This document shows positions 1 to 5,153 of a stretch of DNA of 6,250 nt, piece after piece. Under the pieces are notes generated by a model that saw nothing but the letters and a program-made list of their open reading frames with translations, was not told the origin of the DNA and did no database searches. Where the stretch lies: positions 1-6,250 of the forward strand of contig DDXR01000055.1 in assembly GCA_002347565.1 (NCBI GenBank), written 5' to 3'. This DNA is from a bacterium UBP2_UBA2255. GTDB lineage: Bacteria; Edwardsbacteria; AC1; EtOH8. The stretch's first letter is position 1; each line of letters starts with the position of its first letter. Made by a program: the position numbers and the translations under genes.

Positions 1-2
1 TT

Positions 3-380
3 TTTACAGATAAGGAAGACAGCACTGTATTCAGTGTGAAGCCTAACGATTCAATCGTGGTTGTCAGAGAGCAAGGTGGATATGTCTTAGATCGTGTAAC
101 AGATGTTTACGCAAAACGTGATGTGGGTTCAGCCGTACATGTATATTTTAAGCTTGATACCGTGTGTACGGATATCTGGACTGATGGTGTGTATATTAGT
201 AATAAGAAAGGTGTGCCAATATCATCCTGGTTCGATTATCCAAAACCCATACCGATTGATGGAAAGCTGATAGTAAGAGATAAGACCAGAATTGCAAAAC
301 ATATCGTGCAAAACAAGCACAGTATAGATATATCATTAGTAGGTGATGCAAAAAAGACAAGTATTCATATCTCAATCTGA
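3..380 (+). CDS. 3' part of an unrecognised AT-rich gene (partial, 5' end outside window)
   Basis: The reading frame is open from the window edge (frame starting at base 3) to a TGA at 378-380. The GTG at 36 is probably an internal Val and not a start, because codons before it read as ordinary protein and no ribosome binding site precedes it. I do not recognise the family. The visible part is rich in beta-prone residues (Val, Ile, Tyr, Ser, Asp) with no clear membrane segment or catalytic motif. Composition is about 30-42% GC in hand-counted 60-base lines, with AGA, ATA and TTA codons, unlike the 65-70% GC genes after position 690; this suggests horizontal acquisition (inference). The frame probably continues in the -1 frame through the A-run at 350-356 into the ORF ending at 691, so this is likely either the upstream half of a frameshifted gene or the zero-frame product of a gene with programmed frameshifting. 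Confidence 0.5.
   Translation, partial: FTDKEDSTVFSVKPNDSIVVVREQGGYVLDRVTDVYAKRDVGSAVHVYFKLDTVCTDIWTDGVYISNKKGVPISSWFDYPKPIPIDGKLIVRDKTRIAKHIVQNKHSIDISLVGDAKKTSIHISI
350..356 (+). other. A-AAA-AAG slippery heptamer at a frame break
   Basis: In the zero frame the codons read GCA AAA AAG (348-356), which is exactly the A-AAA-AAG form of the X-XXY-YYZ slippery heptamer known from E. coli dnaX. A -1 slip here moves reading into the frame that stays open from 356 to the stop at 689-691. A Shine-Dalgarno-like AGGTGA sits at 341-346, only 3 nt upstream, closer than the roughly 10 nt of the dnaX stimulator. I see no strong downstream stem-loop. A simple one-base loss in an A-run, in the genome or as a sequencing error, gives the same picture. 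Confidence 0.45.
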
Positions 381-433
381 TTTTTAATGTTGACAGTGTA
401 ACATATACTAATATACATAGCTCATTACTAACA

Positions 434-691
434 ATGATTCCCAACGTGGCATTTTCGGCCGATGGTTTTGGAAATATCTATGGTTATCGTTCCTTTATAG
501 CTGTGGTTGTAAATGGATACTCGTTTTGTAAATTAAGTGCGTCTTTCTCCAGTGCATTTACCATTGACAATAATAAGTATATAGTTTTACGTGAGAGTCA
601 TCCTGATTGTGGGATGTGGGGTAAAAACCTCTACAGGGTCGACAAAGACAGTATAAGGTTGATCAATAGCGACTGGTCATTTTCATTATAA
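434..691 (+). CDS. Unrecognised AT-rich ORF, probable C-terminal half of the preceding gene
   Basis: This 85-residue ORF has an ATG at 434 but no Shine-Dalgarno sequence in front of it. The same frame is open back to the A-run at 350-356, and the residues encoded there (for example NLIFNVDSV followed by TYTNIHS) look like normal protein in the style of the rest of this ORF. The most economical reading is therefore that 356-691 is the C-terminal part of the gene entering from the left, joined by a -1 frameshift. Aromatic and beta-prone residues dominate; there is no membrane helix. It ends in TAA at 689-691, overlapping the first A of an ATG in the next gene's frame, right at the change from AT-rich to GC-rich DNA. 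No family assignment is possible from what I can see. An independent small gene is less likely. Confidence 0.4.
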   Translation: MIPNVAFSADGFGNIYGYRSFIAVVVNGYSFCKLSASFSSAFTIDNNKYIVLRESHPDCGMWGKNLYRVDKDSIRLINSDWSFSL

Positions 692-692
692 T
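687..692 (+). promoter_or_regulatory. Candidate -10 box for the 706-2239 gene run
   Basis: A perfect TATAAT lies at 687-692. It would place transcription start near 699-700, just before the ATG at 706. The best -35 candidate at normal spacing is weak (TCAATA, 663-668, 18-bp spacer); TTGATC at 659-664 is too distant (22 bp). The box lies in AT-rich DNA where chance matches are common. Confidence 0.3.
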
Positions 693-705
693 GCAAGTGA
701 TAATA

Positions 706-1332
706 ATGCCCGACCAACCGCGCGACATCAAGCAGGAGATCCAGAAGGCCGCGGGGCCGGAGAAGCCTGCCGCCGGGATCAAGGCGACGGCCAAGCCGGC
801 CGCCAGGCTGCGCCTGCCCAAGATCGCCGAGGTCAGCGTCTGGCTGGACACCTACGACGACCTGTTCTCGGATTTCGACCCGCGGCCGTTCGAGGAGCGG
901 GCGGTGTCCGACGACTTCCTGCGCGAGGCCAAGACCTTCAGCAAGGAGAAGGCTGGCGGCCGGTTCGAGCTGGTGCTGCTGATCCCCCACAGGCTGCAGG
1001 ACACGGAGAAGGAGGCGGTGATCGTGCGGAGGCTGCATGAGTTCTTCGCCCAGAACCGGGAGCTGGCCGGGTCGGCGATCAACGCCAACCGCCGGACCGG
1101 CGGCGGCCTGGTGGCGCTGGCGGTGCTGCTGATGCTGGCGGGGGCCTGGCTGCGCTCGATACCCAGCGAGTCGTTCCTGTTCAACTTCTTCCTGGTGGTG
1201 CTGGAGCCGGCCGGCTGGTTCACCATCTGGAACGGCTTCGATCGGCTGTTCTTCGTGCCCCGGCAGCTGGCCAGCGACCTCCAGTTCTTCCGGCGGATGT
1301 CCGAGGGCATGATCAGCTTCATCCCGTACTGA
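706..1332 (+). CDS. Conserved hypothetical membrane protein with two helices
   Basis: A 208-residue protein of unknown function. Residues 1-40 are a low-complexity Ala/Lys/Pro-rich leader. Residues 44-72 carry a strongly patterned block (VWLDTYDDLFSDFDPRPF, then ERAVSDDFL) that I recall as the signature of a conserved but uncharacterised membrane-protein family. A charged region follows (75-130), then two hydrophobic helices (about 133-149 and 156-174, the second running into LEPAGWFTIW) and a short cytosolic-looking tail. I chose the ATG at 706 because the in-frame ATG at 691 overlaps the previous stop and adds only five residues; neither has a good ribosome binding site. It starts right at the compositional boundary and is followed 6 nt later by another membrane-protein gene, so the two probably form an operon and may act together (inference). 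Confidence 0.75.
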   Translation: MPDQPRDIKQEIQKAAGPEKPAAGIKATAKPAARLRLPKIAEVSVWLDTYDDLFSDFDPRPFEERAVSDDFLREAKTFSKEKAGGRFELVLLIPHRLQDTEKEAVIVRRLHEFFAQNRELAGSAINANRRTGGGLVALAVLLMLAGAWLRSIPSESFLFNFFLVVLEPAGWFTIWNGFDRLFFVPRQLASDLQFFRRMSEGMISFIPY

Positions 1333-1338
1333 TCGACC

Positions 1339-1644
1339 ATGCGCGTACGCCTCGAGGTCAACCATCGGACCGTCTCGCTCCTGGTCGCCGGCCTCTACCT
1401 GGCCGTGGCCATGCTCGTCGGCGGCCTGGAGGCTGTGCTGAGAACGCTGATGTTCCTGATCCTGCCGCTGGCCTGCATCTGGTTCAGCGATACCCTGGGC
1501 GGCGGGACGGGCCTGACCTTTGGCGGAGGGTACATCACCAAGCCGTCGCCGGGTTTTGTGGTATATTTCCTGGGCTGGGTGCTGCTGGCGATGCCGGTGA
1601 TCGCAGTACTACTTTCGGTTATCTTCAATTTCAAGCTTTTATGA
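1339..1644 (+). CDS. Small conserved hypothetical membrane protein
   Basis: A 101-residue, strongly hydrophobic protein with three likely membrane segments (about residues 12-30, 34-49 and 73-95). Between the second and third lies a conserved-looking loop: IWFSDTLGGGTG, then a glycine stretch and YITKPSPGF. I recall similar IWFSD...TG...PSPG patterns in uncharacterised small membrane proteins, but no function is known to me. The start lies 6 nt after the upstream stop and has no clear Shine-Dalgarno sequence, which fits translational coupling to the preceding membrane-protein gene. The flavodoxin-like gene follows after 13 nt, so the three are probably co-transcribed. Confidence 0.7.
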   Translation: MRVRLEVNHRTVSLLVAGLYLAVAMLVGGLEAVLRTLMFLILPLACIWFSDTLGGGTGLTFGGGYITKPSPGFVVYFLGWVLLAMPVIAVLLSVIFNFKLL

Positions 1645-1657
1645 TAAGCGGAGCGAT

Positions 1658-2239
1658 ATGAACACCATTGCCCTTTTCACCGCATCACTGCTGGTTGCAG
1701 TGGGCACTACGAGCGCGCAGGCCCAGCAGCCAGCAGCCAGCGATATCATAAACGCAAGGGGAAAGCCCATGAAGATCCTGGTCGCCTGCTACTCCCGCAC
1801 CGGCACCACCAAGCAGGTCTGCGAGGAGCTGGCCGCAACCCTGGGAGCGGACATCGAGCAGATCGTCGATGCCAAGAAACGATCCGGCATCTTCGGCTAC
1901 CTGGGCGGCGGGCGCGACGCCATGAAGAAGAAGCCGACCGTGATCGGCCCGAGCAGGTACGATCCCGCGCAGTACGACCTGGTCATCGCCGCCTCGCCGG
2001 TGTGGGCCGGGCACATCGCGCCGGCGCTGCGGACCTACCTGGCGCAGCACAAGGGCAAGATCAAACAGGCCGCGTTCCTGTGCACCATGGGCGGCTCGGG
2101 CGACGCCGGCGCCTTCGCGGACATGAAGGAGCTCACCGGCCTGGAGCCGGCGGCGCGGCTGACGCTGCTGCAGCGGGAGGTCAAGAGCGGCCAACACGCG
2201 GCCAAGCTCAAGGAATTCGCGGGCAAGCTCGGCAAGTAG
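1658..2239 (+). CDS. Flavodoxin-fold protein (FMN-binding type), possibly with an export leader
   Basis: From residue 38 on, the sequence is a classic short flavodoxin-fold domain. Beta-strand 1 is MKILVACYS, followed by the FMN-phosphate loop SRTGTT (46-51). SPVWAGHIAPALRTYL (113-128) matches the flavin-loop region of flavodoxin and NAD(P)H:quinone oxidoreductase-like proteins, and LCTMGGSGDAGAF (141-153) is the later glycine-rich loop. The expected role is FMN-dependent electron transfer or quinone/small-molecule reduction; the partner is unknown. The start at 1658 has GGAG at 1650-1653 and adds a hydrophobic leader ending AQAQ that resembles a signal peptide but has no positive charge at its N-terminus. 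The internal ATG at 1769 has a stronger Shine-Dalgarno sequence and gives a 156-residue protein of usual family length. Third-position GC in the leader is lower than in the body. The shorter cytoplasmic form is quite plausible. Confidence 0.8.
   Translation: MNTIALFTASLLVAVGTTSAQAQQPAASDIINARGKPMKILVACYSRTGTTKQVCEELAATLGADIEQIVDAKKRSGIFGYLGGGRDAMKKKPTVIGPSRYDPAQYDLVIAASPVWAGHIAPALRTYLAQHKGKIKQAAFLCTMGGSGDAGAFADMKELTGLEPAARLTLLQREVKSGQHAAKLKEFAGKLGK
1757..1762 (+). promoter_or_regulatory. Internal ribosome binding site for the shorter flavodoxin start
   Basis: AGGGGA lies six bases before the ATG at 1769, inside the flavodoxin-like reading frame. It supports translation of the 156-residue form beginning MKILVACYSRTG, either instead of or alongside the longer form starting at 1658. 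Confidence 0.5.
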
Positions 2240-2271
2240 CACTTTTCGCCGGATAAATTGGTCTACGTGTC

Positions 2272-2321
2272 TTTCCCGCGAAAGCGGGAAACCAGGCCTG
2301 GATGCCCGTTTTCACGGGCAT
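2272..2321. repeat. REP-like double-hairpin palindromic repeat
   Basis: Two perfect 8-bp hairpins flank a 10-bp palindrome. The left stem is TTTCCCGC / GCGGGAAA with a GAAA loop (2272-2291), the centre is CCAGGCCTGG (2292-2301), and the right stem is ATGCCCGT / ACGGGCAT with a TTTC loop (2302-2321). The whole unit is itself a large imperfect inverted repeat about the CCAGG|CCTGG centre. This matches a dispersed REP-like element I know from many proteobacterial and environmental genomes. It follows the flavodoxin gene by 32 nt and could also act in transcript 3'-end stability or termination, but there is no U-tract after it. Confidence 0.75.
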
Positions 2322-2350
2322 GACACCGGAGGGGAACGGCTATAGCATAG

Positions 2351-2356
2351 AGGAGG
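2351..2356 (+). promoter_or_regulatory. Consensus Shine-Dalgarno that fixes the DUF1232 gene start
   Basis: A perfect AGGAGG stands five bases before the ATG at 2362. It sets the start there and rules against the longer open frame from 2302, whose first codons lie inside the palindromic repeat. Confidence 0.85.
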
Positions 2357-2361
2357 CCACC

Positions 2362-2649
2362 ATGGCGGACGAGAAGAAGAAGGGTCCGGGCCTGTTCGGA
2401 TACGTCAAGGGGTTCGGCCGGATGTGGGGCGCGCTGGCCGGGAGAACATACCGGAAATTCCCCTGGCGGACGGTCGCCGGAACTGCTTTCTCTGCGGTCT
2501 ACGTGATCAGCCCGCTGGATATCGTTCCGGAGCTGCTGATGCCGGTGTTCGGATTCGTCGACGATGCGGCGGTGCTCGGACTGCTGGCGGCCTGGATCAA
2601 GAAGGACGTGGACAGGTTCATGGACTGGGAGTCGGCGGCGGGGAAGTGA
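2362..2649 (+). CDS. DUF1232 (YkvA-like) small membrane protein
   Basis: A 95-residue protein. Residues 1-30 are charged and glycine-rich. The core at 38-80 carries the DUF1232/YkvA pattern: a hydrophobic helix, then YVISPLDIVPELLMPVFGFVDDAAVL, where the ISPLD-VPE and FVDD elements are diagnostic, followed by a second hydrophobic stretch and a charged amphipathic tail. Family members are small inner-membrane proteins of unknown biochemical function. The start is set by the AGGAGG at 2351. The gene stands alone between two palindromic repeats and is separated from both neighbours by more than 60 nt, so it may be its own transcription unit, though I see no convincing promoter. Confidence 0.85.
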   Translation: MADEKKKGPGLFGYVKGFGRMWGALAGRTYRKFPWRTVAGTAFSAVYVISPLDIVPELLMPVFGFVDDAAVLGLLAAWIKKDVDRFMDWESAAGK

Positions 2650-2677
2650 CGATACCGTCTCGTTGACCCCACCCTGT

Positions 2678-2702
2678 ATCCCTCCCCGCAACGGAGAGGG
2701 AT
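2678..2702. repeat. Short palindromic repeat remnant (ATCCCTC...GAGGGAT)
   Basis: A 7-bp perfect stem (2678-2684 with 2696-2702) is extended by three further pairs across one C/A mismatch, closing on a small loop. The surrounding sequence, with its run of CCCCACCCTGTATCCC, resembles a dispersed repeat that is commonly mistranslated as HPSPLRGG-type peptides in intergenic spaces. It ends 11 nt before the next gene and lacks a U-tract, so a terminator role is unlikely. Confidence 0.5.
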
Positions 2703-2713
2703 GCGAATAGGAC

Positions 2714-3580
2714 ATGAGTGCTGTGATGGAAAACGACGCCATCGTCAACCAGCTGCCGGTCGACCGGGCGGTCTGCTACTCCAACGACAAGGGCGAGCAG
2801 TCCGACAAGGTCCAGAAGCAGCAGGCCAAGCTGCTGGCCAAGCTGGGCCCCTTCGTCAGGAAGTTCCTGGAGCCGGACGAGCGCATCCTCTACGCGCTGC
2901 CGGCCGTGGCGCCGCTGTCCGCGCTGGAGCAGTTCTTCACGGGCTGGCACGTCTATTACCTCAAGGCCTGCGCGCTGGTGTTCACCTCCAAGCGGATGCT
3001 GTACCTTCCGACCACGACCGGCGGCAAGCCCCGGCAAAGCCTGGCGCAGGCCCGCTACGGCGACATCGCCTCGTTCACGGCCAAGGGGATGCTGAACGGG
3101 CATCTGGAGCTCGCGTACAAGGGCGGCCGCAGGGAGAAGTTCACCATCCAGTCCTTCGGCGAATGGAAGAAGCTCAACGCGTTCCTGCCGAAGCTCGTTC
3201 CCGGCGGCGAGCCGACGGACCGCCGCGACCGCCACTTCCTGTGCCCGCGCTGCGCCAAGCCGCTGGCCAGGGACGTCTACGCGTGCCCCTCGTGCCGGCT
3301 GGCCTTCAAGACGCCGTCCCAGGCCCTCTGGTTCGCGCTGCTGGTGCCGGGCGGCGGGTATTTCCTCACCGGGCATTTCTGGTTCGGCGTGCAGGGCGTG
3401 CTGACCGATCTCCTGATCTTCATCTTCGTGCTGACGACCTTGGTCGCGTCCCACGGCAAGACGGAGCTGATGGCCGCGCCCTTCGTGATCCTGGTGCTGC
3501 TGGCGCTCAACAAGCTGGTGGCCGTGCAGCACGTGAAGTATTTCGTGGGGCAGTTTTTGCCTGACAGCAAACTTACATAA
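2714..3580 (+). CDS. Membrane protein with PH-like domain and zinc ribbon
   Basis: A 288-residue protein of unknown function with a readable layout. Residues 25-50 form a charged, probably helical segment. Residues about 52-160 look like a bacterial PH-like (GRAM/YokE-type) domain, with a strand pair around ALVFTSKRMLYL (87-98) and a later YKGGRREKFTIQSF (135-148) followed by the closing helix. A CxxC-x10-CxxC zinc ribbon (C177, C180, C191, C194) comes next, then hydrophobic segments at about 204-222, 226-246 and 252-272. The N-terminal part is probably cytoplasmic with the helices anchoring it. The stretch ALLVPGGGYFLTGHFWFGV resembles TM2-like/small zinc-ribbon membrane proteins (inference). 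The ATG at 2714 has a weak TAGGA just upstream; the ATG at 2726 is an alternative. No operon partner is evident. Confidence 0.75.
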   Translation: MSAVMENDAIVNQLPVDRAVCYSNDKGEQSDKVQKQQAKLLAKLGPFVRKFLEPDERILYALPAVAPLSALEQFFTGWHVYYLKACALVFTSKRMLYLPTTTGGKPRQSLAQARYGDIASFTAKGMLNGHLELAYKGGRREKFTIQSFGEWKKLNAFLPKLVPGGEPTDRRDRHFLCPRCAKPLARDVYACPSCRLAFKTPSQALWFALLVPGGGYFLTGHFWFGVQGVLTDLLIFIFVLTTLVASHGKTELMAAPFVILVLLALNKLVAVQHVKYFVGQFLPDSKLT

Positions 3581-3615
3581 GAATTATCTGCCTGGTTACG
3601 CGGCGTTCAAGATGC

Positions 3616-3625
3616 AGTGATCACT
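3616..3625. promoter_or_regulatory. 10-bp perfect palindrome upstream of the CsgG-like gene
   Basis: AGTGATCACT is a perfect palindrome in the 81-nt gap between the zinc-ribbon gene and the CsgG-like gene, 36 nt before the latter's ATG. It could be a regulator half-site pair, but I found no matching promoter boxes around it, and such short palindromes also arise by chance. Confidence 0.2.
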
Positions 3626-3661
3626 CAGCTATCCAGAAACACAAGCACATGGGGGTATGCC

Positions 3662-5002
3662 ATGACGGGAAACCAGATCAGACCGCTTGGCGGGCTCATC
3701 GTTGTCGCGATAGCTTGTCTGTTGTTCGCTGGCAGCGCGCATGCAAAGACCAGCATTGCCATCCTGCCATTTGACAGCACCAACATCGGCCAGACCAATT
3801 ATGTCAAGATGAACGATCACTTCAAGAATATACTGGTCAAGTCGAACAAATATGCCCTGGTCGATCGCGAGATAATCGAGAAGGTATTGCGGGAGCAGTC
3901 CCTGGGCTTGAGCGGGGCCATGGACCAATCCACGACCGCCAAGGTCGGAAAGTTGATCGGGGTGGAGAAGATCGTGCGGGGGAAAGTATACTACAGCAAT
4001 AACGGATATGGAATGAATTATGAGGTGATAGATGTCGAAACCGGAAAGGTGGAGCTGACGAAAACACAATCAAGCAAGAATCTCCTAAATCCACCCGGCT
4101 GGGCGGCAGGCGATATCATGGTCCGGTATCCGCTGGTCGGAACCATCATCGGCTTCACAAAAGAGGGCATCGTTGTTTCGCTCGGTGAAGACGACGGGCT
4201 GAAGACGGGGCAGAGGCTGTTCTGGGCGCGGGCGAGAACAGTAAAAGATACGAAGGGTGCGGTGGTGTTCTCCAAGACCGAGCGGTTGGGCGTGCTCACG
4301 GTTTTGGATGTCGCCCCCACCTCCTCTGTCGCTGCCGAGCGGTTGAGCCAGCAACCGGGGAACACCCCCAGGGAAGGCGATCAGATCTCGCCCGATCCGC
4401 TTCCCCGCAAGGACGCGGTTGTAAGCCGGACCCCGTTCTTTCCCAATATCAAATCGGACCGGTTGTTGCTGGACGATGGCATGAAGGAAGTCAAATACCT
4501 TTCCCCAAAGTACAATAAAGGCGAGGGGTACATCGATGGCCACCTGGAATTAGATGCAACGGTTCGGAAGTCTGGCCAGACATACGGTTACTATCCATCG
4601 CCGTTCGACACGTTGTCCAACTTTATAATGACCGCAGATATGCGTTTCCTCGTGTCCGGCGGTGCTTCGGCCGGGATTACGATCAGATGCACGGACCCGG
4701 TCAACAACGACAATAAATACAATCTGTACATTACTGATAACGGCAGGATATTTATCGGGGTTATCACGAACAAAACTGCGCAGTTCATCGTCAACGGCGA
4801 GAGCTCGCCAGCGCTCAATCGTAACGGCAAGAACAATACACTGAAGGTAGTAGCCGTTGGTCCACAATTCGATTTCTACATCAACGACACATATGTCCTG
4901 TCATACGAGGATGAAAACTACGAGACCGGCAGCGTGGGCCCCTTCGTTGAACATGGCTGCCGTGTGCAATTCGACAATGTCAAGATCTGGTCGGTCAAAT
5001 AG
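3662..5002 (+). CDS. Exported CsgG-like / FlgT-C-like / concanavalin-like three-domain protein
   Basis: A 446-residue envelope protein. Residues 1-28 are a signal peptide with a hydrophobic core at 10-23 and an AHA cleavage site; C19 lies in the core but lacks a good lipobox. Residues 30-135 match the CsgG/TolB-N-like periplasmic fold: IAILPFD, then LVDREIIEKVLREQ, LSG, KLIGVEKIVRGKVY and EVIDVETGKVE. Residues 155-245 resemble the FlgT C-terminal type of small beta barrel (VGTIIGF, LGEDDGLKTGQRLFW, then LGVLTVLDV). Residues 268-446 look like a jelly-roll, DUF1080/LamG-like domain ending FDFYINDTYVLSY...GSVGPFVEHGCRVQFDNVKIW, a fold that often binds glycans. The start at ATG 3662 has GGGGG at 3651-3655; an in-frame GTG at 3617 would bury the signal peptide. 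GC is lower than in its neighbours towards the 3' half. Its ligand and role are unknown; an envelope assembly or glycan-binding role is inference. Confidence 0.8.
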   Translation: MTGNQIRPLGGLIVVAIACLLFAGSAHAKTSIAILPFDSTNIGQTNYVKMNDHFKNILVKSNKYALVDREIIEKVLREQSLGLSGAMDQSTTAKVGKLIGVEKIVRGKVYYSNNGYGMNYEVIDVETGKVELTKTQSSKNLLNPPGWAAGDIMVRYPLVGTIIGFTKEGIVVSLGEDDGLKTGQRLFWARARTVKDTKGAVVFSKTERLGVLTVLDVAPTSSVAAERLSQQPGNTPREGDQISPDPLPRKDAVVSRTPFFPNIKSDRLLLDDGMKEVKYLSPKYNKGEGYIDGHLELDATVRKSGQTYGYYPSPFDTLSNFIMTADMRFLVSGGASAGITIRCTDPVNNDNKYNLYITDNGRIFIGVITNKTAQFIVNGESSPALNRNGKNNTLKVVAVGPQFDFYINDTYVLSYEDENYETGSVGPFVEHGCRVQFDNVKIWSVK

Positions 5003-5023
5003 CGTCCCCTGCCTGTTCGAATA

Positions 5024-5098
5024 ATACGCCGCATCCCCGATGAGATCATCGACGAGGTCCGCCAGGCCAGCGAGGTGGTGGCCGTGATCGGCTCTTAC
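5024..5098 (+). pseudogene. dnaG: Truncated 5' fragment of dnaG (DNA primase)
   Basis: Read in frame from 5024, this stretch encodes RRIPDEIIDEVRQAS and then EVVAVIGSY, the start of bacterial DnaG just before its zinc-binding domain. The initiator codon is ATA instead of ATG. After codon 25 (TAC at 5096-5098) the frame leaves DnaG-like sequence, reading Gly-Asn-Glu and stop at 5108-5110. Its first 48 bases match the start of the presumed working dnaG at 6203-6250 at 45 of 48 positions; the differences are at 5026, 5028 and 5047, the last synonymous (ATC for ATA). It begins 21 nt after the CsgG-like gene's stop and directly precedes the MNT-HEPN promoter. It cannot make primase. It marks the left edge of the MNT-HEPN insertion or a duplication breakpoint. 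Confidence 0.8.
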
Positions 5099-5110
5099 GG
5101 GAATGAATAA

Positions 5111-5151
5111 ATGTATTGCCAAACAGCACATATGTATGGTATAACAGCACA
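5111..5151 (+). promoter_or_regulatory. 21-bp direct-repeat operator over the MNT-HEPN promoter
   Basis: Two 20-base units (5111-5130 and 5132-5151) repeat with a 21-bp period, two helical turns. Both begin ATGTAT and end AACAGCACA, and they agree at 16 of 20 positions. The first unit covers the -35 box and the second covers the -10 box and the start region. This is the expected position for autorepression by the winged-helix domain at the N-terminus of the first gene product (inference). Confidence 0.55.
5116..5145 (+). promoter_or_regulatory. Sigma-70-type promoter of the MNT-HEPN operon
   Basis: The -35 box is TTGCCA (5116-5121) and the -10 box TATAAC (5140-5145), with an 18-bp spacer. 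Transcription would start near 5152, two bases or so before the ATG at 5154, and no Shine-Dalgarno sequence precedes that ATG, so a leaderless mRNA is predicted. Confidence 0.55.
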
Positions 5152-5153
5152 CC

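Noticed and set aside
631..1365. Long antisense open frame (244 codons) opposite the 706 membrane-protein gene
   Set aside because: It is the expected shadow of a GC-rich gene; its translation is low-complexity, rich in Gly, Arg, Gln and Pro, while the + strand has a recognisable conserved motif and membrane helices.
2302..2361. N-terminal extension of the DUF1232 protein from an ATG at 2302
   Set aside because: The extension is translated from the REP-like hairpin, and a perfect AGGAGG five bases before 2362 marks the true start.
2678..2702. Rho-independent terminator after the DUF1232 gene
   Set aside because: The hairpin has no following U-tract and ends 11 nt before the next start codon; it fits a dispersed repeat better.
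2618..3532. Antisense open frame of about 300 codons opposite the PH/zinc-ribbon gene
   Set aside because: Biased Arg/Gln/Gly/Leu composition with no motif, whereas the + strand frame has a zinc ribbon, membrane segments and an SD-like site.
2701..3564. Second + strand frame nearly as long as the PH/zinc-ribbon gene
   Set aside because: Arg/Ala/Gly-rich shadow frame typical of high third-position GC; it begins inside the palindromic repeat.
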